DNA of 40,584 nucleotides, taken from NCBI GenBank assembly GCA_021811325.1, contig JAJZPE010000011.1:1-40584 (forward strand), in the 5' to 3' direction. The position numbers and the translations under genes are program-made. This DNA comes from Bacillota bacterium. Its GTDB lineage: Bacteria; Bacillota; Sulfobacillia; JAJYWN01; JAJZPE01. Of this stretch, positions 1 to 7,796 are shown piece by piece; position 1 is the first letter of the stretch; each line of letters begins with the position of its first letter. Under the pieces are notes generated by a model. It saw nothing but the letters and a program-made list of their open reading frames with translations, had not been told where the DNA came from and did no database searches.

Positions 1-468
1 GTCGAACTCGGGGTTACTGGATACTATGATTGGCTTGTCCTTTTTGGCAATGACCGTCGCCGTGCTTTCTCCTACTTTGTTTCCCGCCTTGGTCACGATG
101 GTCAGACGCACGACGTAGGTGCCCTCACGGTTACCGATGGCCTTGACGAAAGGGGCCGCGGTAAGTGTCGTCTCGGTCGACATCAACACGCCTCCCAGGC
201 TCCACTGCGCCGTATAGATTTTAGTGTCGATTGCCTGACTATTAGCATTTGCGCGCAGCAACAGACTGGGTCTGTCAAGATCGACAGTCGCCTGCAGAGG
301 GAAAACCGAGACAATTGGGAATTTAGCGGGCCCCCCACTAAAAGGAACAGGGTCGTCGCTTTTCGCGGGCGTCTGCTTAGATGTGGCGGACCCCGTACAG
401 CCCGTGGCTGATAGGGCAACAACGATTAGAGCAATGAACAGCCTCTTTTTGGACCCGAGCCCATCCAT
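1..468 (-). CDS. Putative lipoprotein with Ig/PKD-like region, partial (3' end outside window)
   Basis: The frame opens at ATG 468 on the minus strand and stays open for 156 codons to the window edge, so only the N-terminal part is visible. An AGGGAG ribosome site lies at 479-484, ten bases upstream, and supports this start. Residues 1-24 form a lipoprotein signal: K7 K8 R9, a hydrophobic run at residues 10-21, and a lipobox-like A-T-G-C with Cys24 as the predicted lipid attachment site. A Ser/Thr/Pro-rich linker follows. After that comes a strand-rich region containing GTYVVRLTIVTKAGNKVG, which resembles Ig-like or PKD folds. The gene is AT-richer than its neighbours and diverges from the SCIFF locus. 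The product is probably an extracytoplasmic lipoprotein anchored to the membrane. Its function is not recognisable, and the assignment as a lipoprotein is inferred from the signal only. Confidence 0.7.
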   Translation of the reverse strand, partial: MDGLGSKKRLFIALIVVALSATGCTGSATSKQTPAKSDDPVPFSGGPAKFPIVSVFPLQATVDLDRPSLLLRANANSQAIDTKIYTAQWSLGGVLMSTETTLTAAPFVKAIGNREGTYVVRLTIVTKAGNKVGESTATVIAKKDKPIIVSSNPEFD

Positions 469-484
469 CCAGATATCACTCCCT

Positions 485-758
485 TGGATACCTATGCCTC
501 AGAGTCAACTGTATGTTACCTTTGCCCCATTGCGCAGTGTTTGCTTACACCCGCAAGTATCATGGCGCGAATCATCTGTCGCTCGGGGTGTATGGGTTCG
601 TTGTGGGGCGGCATACGACCTTTGGGAACTGCTGGAATCGTTCGACGCCAAATGACAAGACTGATCAGGGGCTAGGGGATGTTCAGCCGTGGAACCAGCT
701 CTTAGCACGGGCTCAAGCCTGGAAGGCAACACGGGTTGAATGCACCCGGCCGGGTCGG
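485..758. other. Intergenic region, no gene seen
   Basis: This stretch lies between the divergent lipoprotein and SCIFF genes. Short frames exist on both strands, but none has a ribosome site, a family motif or codon use like the real genes. I see no hairpin followed by a T-tract. Minus-strand promoter elements for the lipoprotein gene should lie here, but none stands out clearly. Confidence 0.5.
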
Positions 759-787
759 TGGACGGGACCACCGGCCTGTGCTATAAT
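759..787 (+). promoter_or_regulatory. Extended -10 sigma-A-type promoter of the SCIFF locus
   Basis: The -35 box is TGGACG (759-764), four of six consensus bases. A 17-base spacer leads to a perfect TATAAT (782-787), preceded by TG at 779-780, which makes an extended -10. The expected transcript start near 794 leaves a leader of about 39 bases before the SCIFF ATG at 833. Confidence 0.75.
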
Positions 788-832
788 TCAGGACGGCAAC
801 GATCCAGGACCTGTCGAGGGAGGAAGACGAGC

Positions 833-994
833 ATGATCGAGCCCAACAAGAACGAAGCCCAGAAGCACATCCGGACGGTCGTCAAGCCCTTCAAGCGGGT
901 GACCCCCGACGAGCGGTGCGCCAGTTGCCAGACCTCGTGCCAGTCGGCCTGCAAGACCTCCTGCACCGTCGGCAACCAGGTCTGCCCTCGCTGA
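833..994 (+). CDS. scfA: SCIFF ranthipeptide precursor (six Cys in forty-five)
   Basis: This 53-residue peptide is the precursor of the widespread clostridial SCIFF RiPP. Its six cysteines lie at residues 29, 32, 36, 40, 44 and 51, and the core CQTSCQSACKTSCTVGNQ matches the near-invariant SCIFF sequence. In this family the partner radical SAM enzyme joins Cys sulfurs to side chains of other residues by thioether bonds. The N-terminal leader, with the KHIRTV segment at residues 11-16, is longer than in the common 46-residue forms. A GAGGGAGG ribosome site lies about ten bases before the ATG. The maturase gene follows directly, separated by a terminator-like hairpin that would give the peptide more transcript than the enzyme. 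The biological role of mature SCIFF is still debated; links to quorum sensing have been proposed. The identification itself is secure. Confidence 0.96.
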   Translation: MIEPNKNEAQKHIRTVVKPFKRVTPDERCASCQTSCQSACKTSCTVGNQVCPR

Positions 995-1015
995 CCGAAC
1001 CCAGTCATCAGTCAG

Positions 1016-1049
1016 GCCCGTCCGCCAGCGGGACGGGCTTGTTCATTTT
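1016..1049 (+). terminator. Attenuating terminator between SCIFF and its maturase
   Basis: An 8-bp perfect stem, GCCCGTCC (1016-1023) with GGACGGGC (1031-1038) and a 7-base loop, is followed by a T-rich but interrupted tail (1039-1049). The imperfect tail suggests partial readthrough, so that precursor mRNA exceeds maturase mRNA. Confidence 0.65.
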
Positions 1050-1115
1050 CCGCCGGTCCGGTTTCGCCGCGTGAGCGGTGGCCGGACGGCGCGCCCCGGA
1101 GGACGGCGACGACCG

Positions 1116-2561
1116 ATGAGTGACAAGACGAGGCCCGGGCTTGAAGCCTGCCGGGCCGCACCAACTCCCCCGCGAGCGGGTCAGGGCCAGGTCCACCGCT
1201 TCGAATGTCAGGGCGAGCGCCTCGTCCTCGACGTCAACAGCGGGGCCCTGCATGTGGCCGACGCCGTCGCCTGGGACATCCTCGGCCTCGACGAGGCCGG
1301 CCTGGTCGACCTGGCGACGGCCGGCGAACGGCTGGCCGGGCGCCACACCGCCGTCGCCGTCGAGGCGGCCTGGCACGACCTGGCCGACCTGGTCCAAGAC
1401 GGCACCCTCTGGTCGCCCGACCCTTCCGCCGAGGAGCTTGCCGCCCTCAAAGCGCCGGACTCTCCGGTGGTCCATGCCCTCTGCCTCAACCTGGCCCACG
1501 ACTGCAACCTGGCTTGCCGCTACTGCTTCGCGGGCCAGGGGCCGTTCGGCGGGGAACGCGGGCTCATGCCGCGGGAGACGGCCAGGCAGGCCATCGACTT
1601 CCTCATCGCCGCCTCTGGGGACCGCCGCCGGCTCGAGATTGATTTCTTCGGCGGGGAGCCGCTCCTCGACCGCGAGGTCCTCTTCGACGTCGTCCCCTAC
1701 GCCGAGGAGCGGGCGACCGCGTCCGGCAAAGCTTTCCGCTTCACCCTGACCACCAACGCCACCCCGCTCACCGACGACGTCATCGACTTCCTTGACCGCC
1801 ACCACGTCGCCCTGGTCCTCAGCATCGACGGACGGCCGTCCGTCCACGACACGATGCGGCCGATGCGCAACGGGCGCGGGAGCTACGATGTCGTCCTCGA
1901 GCGGATAAAGAAGGCCGTCGCCGCCCGCGGCGGCCAGGACTACTACCTTCGTGGCACCTACACCCACCACAACCTCGATTTCACCGAGGACGTCAGGCAC
2001 CTCGCCGACCTCGGGTTCGGGCGTCTCTCCCTGGAGCCGGTCGTCGGCCTGGCCGGCGACGACTATGCCCTCACCCAGGACGACCTGGCCCGGGCGGAGG
2101 CCGAGTACGAGCGGCTCACGGCTTACTACCTCGAGCGCTTCGAAGCCGGGCGGCCGCTGGTCTTCTTCCACTTCGAGCTGGAGGACCAGGGTGGCCCGTG
2201 CCTGAAGAAGCGGGCCACGGGCTGCGGGGCGGGCCACGAGTATCTGGCCGTCACGCCCGACGGAGACCTCTTCCCATGTCACCAGTTCGTCGGCCGCGAC
2301 GGCTTCAAGCTCGGCGACGTCTGGCGCGGCGTCGAGCGCCACGACCTTGTCCGGACCTTTGCCTCCACAAACGTCTTCACCAAAGACGAGTGCCGCCGCT
2401 GCTGGGCCCGCTTCCATTGCGGCGGCGGGTGCAACGCCAACGCCCACCTGGCCGCCGGCGACATCACCAAGCCCTACGCGCCCGGGTGCCGACTGCAGAA
2501 GAAGAGACTGGAGTGCGCCCTCTATCTGCAATACCGAAAAGCCGAAAGCATCCCGCGGTGA
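1116..2561 (+). CDS. scfB: SCIFF maturase, radical SAM/SPASM thioether-forming enzyme
   Basis: This enzyme cross-links the SCIFF peptide through Cys thioether bonds. Numbered from ATG 1116 (481 residues), residues about 25-110 form the peptide-recognition (RRE/PqqD-like) domain. The radical SAM cluster motif is C130-x3-C134-x2-C137, and GGEP follows at 179-182. The C-terminal SPASM/twitch region carries Cys 362, 370, 388, 426, 429, 435, 439, 458 and 467, enough for two auxiliary [4Fe-4S] clusters. A GTG at 1071 would add 15 Arg/Gly-rich residues but has no ribosome site, whereas GGAGG at 1098-1102 precedes ATG 1116. I therefore prefer ATG 1116, with moderate certainty. The gene sits immediately downstream of the precursor and is expressed through the intervening weak terminator. 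Family assignment is very secure. Confidence 0.95.
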   Translation: MSDKTRPGLEACRAAPTPPRAGQGQVHRFECQGERLVLDVNSGALHVADAVAWDILGLDEAGLVDLATAGERLAGRHTAVAVEAAWHDLADLVQDGTLWSPDPSAEELAALKAPDSPVVHALCLNLAHDCNLACRYCFAGQGPFGGERGLMPRETARQAIDFLIAASGDRRRLEIDFFGGEPLLDREVLFDVVPYAEERATASGKAFRFTLTTNATPLTDDVIDFLDRHHVALVLSIDGRPSVHDTMRPMRNGRGSYDVVLERIKKAVAARGGQDYYLRGTYTHHNLDFTEDVRHLADLGFGRLSLEPVVGLAGDDYALTQDDLARAEAEYERLTAYYLERFEAGRPLVFFHFELEDQGGPCLKKRATGCGAGHEYLAVTPDGDLFPCHQFVGRDGFKLGDVWRGVERHDLVRTFASTNVFTKDECRRCWARFHCGGGCNANAHLAAGDITKPYAPGCRLQKKRLECALYLQYRKAESIPR

Positions 2562-2624
2562 TGGTCTGACGGGCGACGACGTCCCGGCCCTTATGCCCTT
2601 CGCGGGGCGCCTACGGACAGAAGA

Positions 2625-2657
2625 AAGCCGGATGGCTCAGAGCCATCCGGCTTTTGT
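2625..2657. terminator. Bidirectional terminator between converging genes
   Basis: A 13-bp perfect stem (2625-2637 with 2641-2653) and a 3-base loop are flanked by A-rich sequence on the left and TTTTG on the right. It can end both the SCIFF maturase transcript (+) and the LysM/M23 peptidase transcript (-). Confidence 0.85.
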
Positions 2658-2674
2658 GTCGGCGTCTCGGATCA

Positions 2675-3661
2675 TCAATCCAGGCGGGCCAGAGGGTTGA
2701 CCGGTTGCCCGTTGAGGCGAATCTCGAAATGGACGTGGGGGCCGGTCGAGTGACCGCTGGACCCGGAGTAGGCGATGACGTCCCCCTGGGAGACCTCCTG
2801 GCCCTCTTTCACGAGGAGCCTGGAGTTGTGCGCATAGAGGCTCGACACCCCGCCGCCGTGGTCGATGATCACGGCGTAGCCGTATCCGCTGATCCAACCG
2901 GCCCGGCTGATGGTCCCCGAACGGGAGGCGTGCACCGGTGATCCGTAGCCGACGGCGATGTCGATGCCGGTATGGATCCGTCCGTTGCGGGGTCCGAAGT
3001 ACGACGTGATGCTCCCGCGCACCGGCCAGATGAAACCGGACCCCGACGACCCGCTGGTCATCGGGCTGCGGCCGGTGCCCCGCGAGGCGACGACAACCGG
3101 CTGGGCCTTGGCGCCGGGGAGGAACAGCTCGGTCCCCACCGCTAGCGCGGCGTTGGCGTCAAGGTTGTTGGCCTTGGCGATGTCTTCGACCTTGAGCCCG
3201 TATCCCTTGGCCAGGTCCCACAGAGTCTGCCCGGACCTGACGGTGACCGCGAGGCCCGGCGCGGTCGGTATCTTTATCGTTTGACCTGGGCCGATGCGCC
3301 CCGACGAGGACAAATTGTTCGAACCGATGATCGAGTCAACCGTCGTCCCGAACTTGGCGGCGAGGTCCCAGACGGTATCGCCGGACTGGATGGTGTAGGT
3401 GACCATGGCCGGCTTCCCGGCTGGGGTCGAGACCTCCGATGCCGCGAACTGGCCGCCCGCGACCAACAGCCCCTCGGGGTCGGCCAGCGAAGTCGGGTCG
3501 GTGAAACCCGGGACACCCTTCGCGCCGGCCTCGGCCGCGGTCCTTCCGCCCAGCGTCTGCCGGGCCGGACGGCCCAGGGCGAAACCGGCGACGCCGACCA
3601 CGACGACGATCAACCCCACCAAGAGGATTCTCGTTAACCCGTGTGCTCTCAGGTGTTGCAC
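2675..3661 (-). CDS. Membrane-anchored LysM-LysM-M23 peptidase
   Basis: This is a predicted cell-wall endopeptidase of the LytM/M23 family (328 residues). Residues 1-9 are short and basic, and 10-30 form one membrane or signal-anchor helix. Two LysM peptidoglycan-binding modules lie at about 87-131 and 138-182, and an M23 domain at about 210-326. The zinc ligands are visible as H230-x3-D234 and the H309-V-H311 motif. All catalytic residues are present, so an active DD- or DL-endopeptidase is likely. The start is GTG 3661, preceded only by a purine-rich AGAGAGAG tract, so the exact start is less certain. The gene diverges from a second LysM/M23 gene at 3988, with about 325 AT-richer bases between them. 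Such proteins often act in sporulation or cell separation, but which role applies here cannot be told. Confidence 0.9.
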   Translation of the reverse strand: MQHLRAHGLTRILLVGLIVVVVGVAGFALGRPARQTLGGRTAAEAGAKGVPGFTDPTSLADPEGLLVAGGQFAASEVSTPAGKPAMVTYTIQSGDTVWDLAAKFGTTVDSIIGSNNLSSSGRIGPGQTIKIPTAPGLAVTVRSGQTLWDLAKGYGLKVEDIAKANNLDANAALAVGTELFLPGAKAQPVVVASRGTGRSPMTSGSSGSGFIWPVRGSITSYFGPRNGRIHTGIDIAVGYGSPVHASRSGTISRAGWISGYGYAVIIDHGGGVSSLYAHNSRLLVKEGQEVSQGDVIAYSGSSGHSTGPHVHFEIRLNGQPVNPLARLD

Positions 3662-3987
3662 CTCTCTCTCTGGCGCCGGGGCCGCACGACTGTTCGCCGC
3701 CGCCCAGGCGGGCGGGGTTTCCCGCCGCGGAGTTGGGCAAAGCTTTCCTCAGTTAGCAACCTGACCTGATATAGCTTTTACTCCCATTCGAAATCACCTT
3801 GGTGTAAATCATGGAAAGAGGCCAGCGCCGAGGGCACTTTTGGGGGCTTGTATGATTGTGACCGTTTTCAGCATAAAATACCACCGGGCTACACAATTTT
3901 CCTTAACTCTGATGGCAATGGTCAGGGAGGAAATAATCTGAAGCCGGTCGAAATGTCAGGCACAAGACTCGTCGTCGGGTGGTTACC
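3662..3987. other. Divergent intergenic region between two M23 peptidase genes
   Basis: The region is clearly AT-richer than its surroundings and must hold two divergent promoters. CATAAAAT at 3872-3879 resembles the -10 box of mother-cell sporulation sigma factors (CATACAnT), but no matching -35 is convincing. A GGGAGG at 3924-3929 lies far from any start in frame. Near 3690-3725 there are GC-rich inverted repeats (CCGCC/GGCGG) that would lie in the 5' leader of the minus-strand gene. No confident promoter call is possible. Confidence 0.4.
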
Positions 3988-5487
3988 ATGTCCATGATCA
4001 ATCTGCTCAAGAAACCTCAAGCCAAGATTATCGCGGCGGTGGTCGCGGCCTTCCTCGTGGTGGGCTGGACGGCCTATACAGTCATGGCCGGCAGAGCCAC
4101 CTACGTTTTGGAGGTCAACGGGCAGGCCCTTGGCGTGGTCCAGGGGAAGGCCATTGTCCGCGCGGCCCTAGCAGAACTGAAGGCCGAAGCGTCCAAGGAC
4201 CTCGGCCGACCGGTTCGAGCCGGGCGCCAAGTGGCCCTGGTCCGCTACACCTCGTCCGCGGCCGAGACGGAAGCCACCGCCCCAGGGACCGGCGCCGGCC
4301 AGACGGGTGGGAAGCCGGGTCAGACCAGCGCTGCGCAGGGACAGGCGAACGGCGCGGCGACCGCTCCGCAGGGACTGGCCGAGTTGAGCAACTCGGCGGC
4401 GGTGCGGGAGGCCCTGCGCACCCTGTCGCCGCTGGCCACCGATGGGTTCATGATCAAGATCGAGGGACAAGACGTGGTCGGACTCCTGAACAAGGACGAA
4501 GCCCAGGCGGTCGTCGATGAGCTCAAAGCCGAGGAAGCTATGCGCATCAAGCAGCGCGGTGGCTCCGTGGCCAGCCTGGAGATCGAGCAGAGGGTGACCG
4601 TCGAGGCGGCCCCGATCCCCCTCGACAAGCTGCGGGCCAAAGACGAGGCCAAGCGCATCCTGGCCCGCGGCACCGACAAGATCGAGACCTACGTGGTCTC
4701 CCGCGGCGACTCCCTCTGGACCATCGCCAACAGGCACGGAATGACCGTCGACACGCTGCTCAAGGCGAACCCGGAGATCCGCAATTCTGCAACCATCAGC
4801 CCCGGGCAGAAACTGAACCTCATCGCGGCCTCACCATACATCAGCATCGTCAGCGTCGAGGTCAAAACGGTCAAGGAATGGATACCCTTCCCCGTCCAGG
4901 TCGTCGAGGACGCCACCCTGTGGCCCTGGCAGGTCGTCGTCCAGCAGCCTGGTGTCGGCGGGCAGAAAGAGGTCACCTACCGCATCGAGCGGCGGACCTC
5001 CGACCGCCAGCAGAAGACGAGCGTCCTGAGCGAGCGGATACTCTCCGAGCCCAAGGTCCAGGTCGAGGTCCACGGCACCAAGCGGGCGCCGGACCTCGGC
5101 ACCGGCACCCTCTATTGGCCCGTCCCCACGGGCCGGCTGACCTCCGGCTTCGGCTGGCGGCGGCTTAACTACCATACCGGCATTGACCTGGGCGCCCCGC
5201 GCGGCACCGAGGTCTCCGCGGCCGACGGCGGGACCATTGTCTTCCTCGGCACGAAGGGCCGCTACGGCCGCACGATCATGATCGACCACGGCGGCGGCCA
5301 TATCGTGACCCTTTACGGACACCTCAACGGGTTCGCCGCCGGCCTGACCGAGGGCAGCACGGTCCAAAAGGGACAACTCATCGGGTACGTCGGCAGCTCC
5401 GGCAACAGCACCGGCCCGCACCTCCACTTCGAGGTCCGAATCGACGGCAAGCCGGTCAACCCACTGACCTATTACCCAGCCAGGTGA
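3988..5487 (+). CDS. LysM-G5-M23 cell wall peptidase
   Basis: Predicted secreted or membrane-anchored peptidoglycan hydrolase of 499 residues, numbered from ATG 3988. A single hydrophobic helix lies at about 13-33. A region at 38-230 includes an Ala/Gly/Gln-rich low-complexity stretch (about 95-130). A LysM module lies at about 233-279, a G5 domain at about 288-363 (containing VTYRIERRT) and an M23 domain at about 377-494. Zinc ligands are H396-x3-D400 and H478-L-H480. This order, LysM then G5 then M23, is common in spore-forming Bacillota. A GTG at 3979 and an ATG at 3994 are alternative starts; GGGTGG at 3976-3982 fits ATG 3988 best. A terminator hairpin follows at 5504. The gene diverges from the LysM-LysM-M23 gene, so the pair may share control. 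Confidence 0.9.
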   Translation: MSMINLLKKPQAKIIAAVVAAFLVVGWTAYTVMAGRATYVLEVNGQALGVVQGKAIVRAALAELKAEASKDLGRPVRAGRQVALVRYTSSAAETEATAPGTGAGQTGGKPGQTSAAQGQANGAATAPQGLAELSNSAAVREALRTLSPLATDGFMIKIEGQDVVGLLNKDEAQAVVDELKAEEAMRIKQRGGSVASLEIEQRVTVEAAPIPLDKLRAKDEAKRILARGTDKIETYVVSRGDSLWTIANRHGMTVDTLLKANPEIRNSATISPGQKLNLIAASPYISIVSVEVKTVKEWIPFPVQVVEDATLWPWQVVVQQPGVGGQKEVTYRIERRTSDRQQKTSVLSERILSEPKVQVEVHGTKRAPDLGTGTLYWPVPTGRLTSGFGWRRLNYHTGIDLGAPRGTEVSAADGGTIVFLGTKGRYGRTIMIDHGGGHIVTLYGHLNGFAAGLTEGSTVQKGQLIGYVGSSGNSTGPHLHFEVRIDGKPVNPLTYYPAR

Positions 5488-5503
5488 ACGCCAAGAGAAC
5501 ACA

Positions 5504-5535
5504 GAAGGCCGGGGCTGAAGCTCCGGCCTTCTCTC
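5504..5535 (+). terminator. Hairpin terminator after LysM-G5-M23 gene
   Basis: A 12-bp stem with one G-T pair (5504-5515 with 5520-5531) and a tetraloop is followed by TCTC rather than a clean T-tract. It probably terminates transcription, but less strongly than others in the window. Confidence 0.65.
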
Positions 5536-5555
5536 GTCGACGGGGGTGATTCCAG

Positions 5556-7565
5556 GTGAGCGGGGAAGAGCGGCGACGGGCGAGGACCGCGGCGGCGGCC
5601 GCCCTCGCTCTGGCGGTCTTGCTGGCGGCGGCCTTCTTCTGGTGGCGCGCGGCCGGGCGAGTCGCTCTGGGCTATCGCCCCTCGTCGCCGGCGGCCGCTC
5701 CCGACCTTGCCACGGCCTACTACTACCCGGCCGGCACGGCGGGTGAGCCGGTCATCGGCGGCCTGTTGGTGCCCATCAGCCGGCCATCGGCGCCGGTCAA
5801 GGCGCGGGCTTTCGAGGCCCTGTCCTCATTGCTTCAGTCACCCGCCCCCGAGCCCGGTCTGGTCTCGGCCCTTGAGCCCTCCCTGGCCCTGAAGAAGGTC
5901 GCCTGGCGCGGCGACCACGGGGTGGTCGAACTGGCCGGGAAGGACCTGGCCGCGCCGTCTGCCGGCGCTGCCGGCCGCGAAGCCGCCCTCATCCAGCTCG
6001 GTGAGACGTTCCGTGACGCTGTCCCCGGCCTGGCCCGCTGGACGGTGACCGAAGATGGGCAGCCGTGGGGCACGGCCCAGGCGACCGTCTCGGGGCGACG
6101 CCTGTACCTCCCGGTGTGGAGCGGCAATCGCGCCTATCTCGCCTGCAAAGCGATGGACCTGCCGAGCGGGGGCGATCAGGTCTCGCGCGGCAAGTCCGTC
6201 CTTGCCGCCCTGGCGGTCGAGCGGGAGGGGACGCGGACGACCGGCCTCCGTTCCGGGCAAGCCCGGGTCCGCGGCCTGCTGCCGAGGTCCGGGGAAGCCG
6301 TCCCGACGGCTTTCCGCCAGGGCACGCTGGCCGTCGAGCTGTCCCCCGAATACCTGGCACGGGTGACCGACCCGGCGGCCCGCGCGATGGTCCTCGACAT
6401 CATCGGGTTCAACCTGGCCCAGGGGTCGGAGGTCCAGGCGGTCCGTTTCGAAAGCCGCGGTCAACCGCTCGACCGGGTCTGGTCGGGGTCCCCGGCCACG
6501 CTCGCCTTCCCCCGCCGGCCCAACCCGCGGGAGGTGGATAAGGGCGCGGCCAAGACCGCGGCGCGGAGCTCCCCGCGGGCGGCGGCCCTCACCGTCATCG
6601 GCGACATCAGCTTGGCCCGCAAGGTCGACACCCTCATCCAGCAGCACGGCGTGGACTACCCATTGGGTTCGACCGCGGCCATCCTCAAAGCGGGCGACAT
6701 CACCGTGGCCAACCTCGAGGCGGCCCTCTCAGACCGCGGACGCCCGCTCCCGAACAAGCTCATTTGGCTTCGCGGAAAGCCGTCGAGCGCGGCGGCCCTG
6801 ACCAGGGCCGGCATCGACGTGGTCAACCTGGCCAACAACCACATCCTCGACTACGACACCGAGTCCCTCCTGCAGACCTTCGACGTCCTCGGGCAGAACG
6901 GCGTGGCCTATTTCGGCGCCGGTGAGGACCTGTCCCGGGCCCGCCGTCCCGCCTTCGTCGAGGCCAAGGGCGTGCGCGTGGCCTTCCTCGGCTACAACGA
7001 GTTCGCCCCCCTCTTCTTCAGCCGCGACTACCCGCGGAGTTTCGAAGCCACGGCCACCCAGTCGGGGACGCCGCCGCTGAAGCCGGCGATGGTCGAGGCC
7101 GATGTCCGCGAAGCCAAGAAGGTCAGCGATGCCGTGGTCGTCTACTTCCATTGGGGCGTCGAGGAGACCGACTTCCCTCTACCGACCCAGCGGACCATGG
7201 CCCGCGGGTTCATCGACGCCGGAGCCGATCTCGTCGCCGGCACGCACCCGCACGTGCTGCAAGGGGTCGAGTTCTACCGCGGCCGGCCGGTGTTCTACAG
7301 TCTCGGCAACTACGTCTACGACCAGCGCAAGCCGAAACAGGTGGAGAGCCTCATCTTCACCGCCACCGTGACCCCCGAGGGCCTGACCGACCCACGGATC
7401 ATTCCGGTGCGCATCGAAGAGGCTCAGCCGCGGCCGGTCACCGGCTCCGTCGCCGCCGCGCAACTCAAGCGTTTCGCCGACCTCTCGTCGCCGCTCGGCT
7501 CGGCCGTCGGCGAACCCGCCGCCCGCGACGGTTACCTGTCCGTGCCCGTGACTCCGCAGAACTAG
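5556..7565 (+). CDS. Two GerMN-like domains fused to a CapA-type metallophosphoesterase
   Basis: A 669-residue envelope protein. Residues 11-30 are one hydrophobic signal or anchor helix after a basic start. Residues about 50-172 and 180-312 each show the pattern of GerMN domains known from GerM (a long central helix, then a GVVEL-type strand and a final helix such as ARAMVLDIIGFNL). I infer a tandem pair. Residues about 344-620 form a CapA/PgsA-type (PGA_cap) calcineurin-like phosphoesterase: GD at 349-350, NLANNH at 424-429, HWG at 532-534, GTHPHVLQG at 562-570 and SLGNY at 582-586. CapA proteins take part in poly-gamma-glutamate export, but no pgsB/C partner is nearby. The start is GTG 5556 with GGGGGTGA seven bases upstream. 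The CapA assignment is strong and the GerMN assignment moderate. The combined function is unknown. Confidence 0.85.
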   Translation: MSGEERRRARTAAAAALALAVLLAAAFFWWRAAGRVALGYRPSSPAAAPDLATAYYYPAGTAGEPVIGGLLVPISRPSAPVKARAFEALSSLLQSPAPEPGLVSALEPSLALKKVAWRGDHGVVELAGKDLAAPSAGAAGREAALIQLGETFRDAVPGLARWTVTEDGQPWGTAQATVSGRRLYLPVWSGNRAYLACKAMDLPSGGDQVSRGKSVLAALAVEREGTRTTGLRSGQARVRGLLPRSGEAVPTAFRQGTLAVELSPEYLARVTDPAARAMVLDIIGFNLAQGSEVQAVRFESRGQPLDRVWSGSPATLAFPRRPNPREVDKGAAKTAARSSPRAAALTVIGDISLARKVDTLIQQHGVDYPLGSTAAILKAGDITVANLEAALSDRGRPLPNKLIWLRGKPSSAAALTRAGIDVVNLANNHILDYDTESLLQTFDVLGQNGVAYFGAGEDLSRARRPAFVEAKGVRVAFLGYNEFAPLFFSRDYPRSFEATATQSGTPPLKPAMVEADVREAKKVSDAVVVYFHWGVEETDFPLPTQRTMARGFIDAGADLVAGTHPHVLQGVEFYRGRPVFYSLGNYVYDQRKPKQVESLIFTATVTPEGLTDPRIIPVRIEEAQPRPVTGSVAAAQLKRFADLSSPLGSAVGEPAARDGYLSVPVTPQN

Positions 7566-7644
7566 CGGCCGCACGCCGTCGGCCGACCGACGGCGAACGG
7601 CGACGACCCGATGACCAGACCAATTCCGAAGCACGGTCCAAACC

Positions 7645-7669
7645 AGCGCCACGAGGCGCTTTTCTCTTT
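7645..7669 (+). terminator. Terminator after the CapA-fusion gene
   Basis: A 6-bp stem AGCGCC/GGCGCT (7645-7650, 7655-7660) with an ACGA loop is followed by TTTCTCTTT. Confidence 0.75.
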
Positions 7670-7796
7670 CTCACTTTGTCGAAAGACCGCATAAAGATGG
7701 AAGGAGATGCATGTAGCTGGGCGAATAACATAAGGAACAACACTGGCGGTCCGGGACGAGCACGTCTTCGGACTGACCCACCGAGGGTCCATTGAA

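Noticed and set aside
3809-3853. Tiny frame (14 codons) in the divergent M23 intergenic region as a leader peptide
   Set aside because: No ribosome site and no terminator nearby that it could control.
7697-7795. Short frame of 32 codons ending one base before the DUF4015 lipoprotein start
   Set aside because: It has no ribosome site and no recognisable product; it could couple translation, but nothing else supports it.
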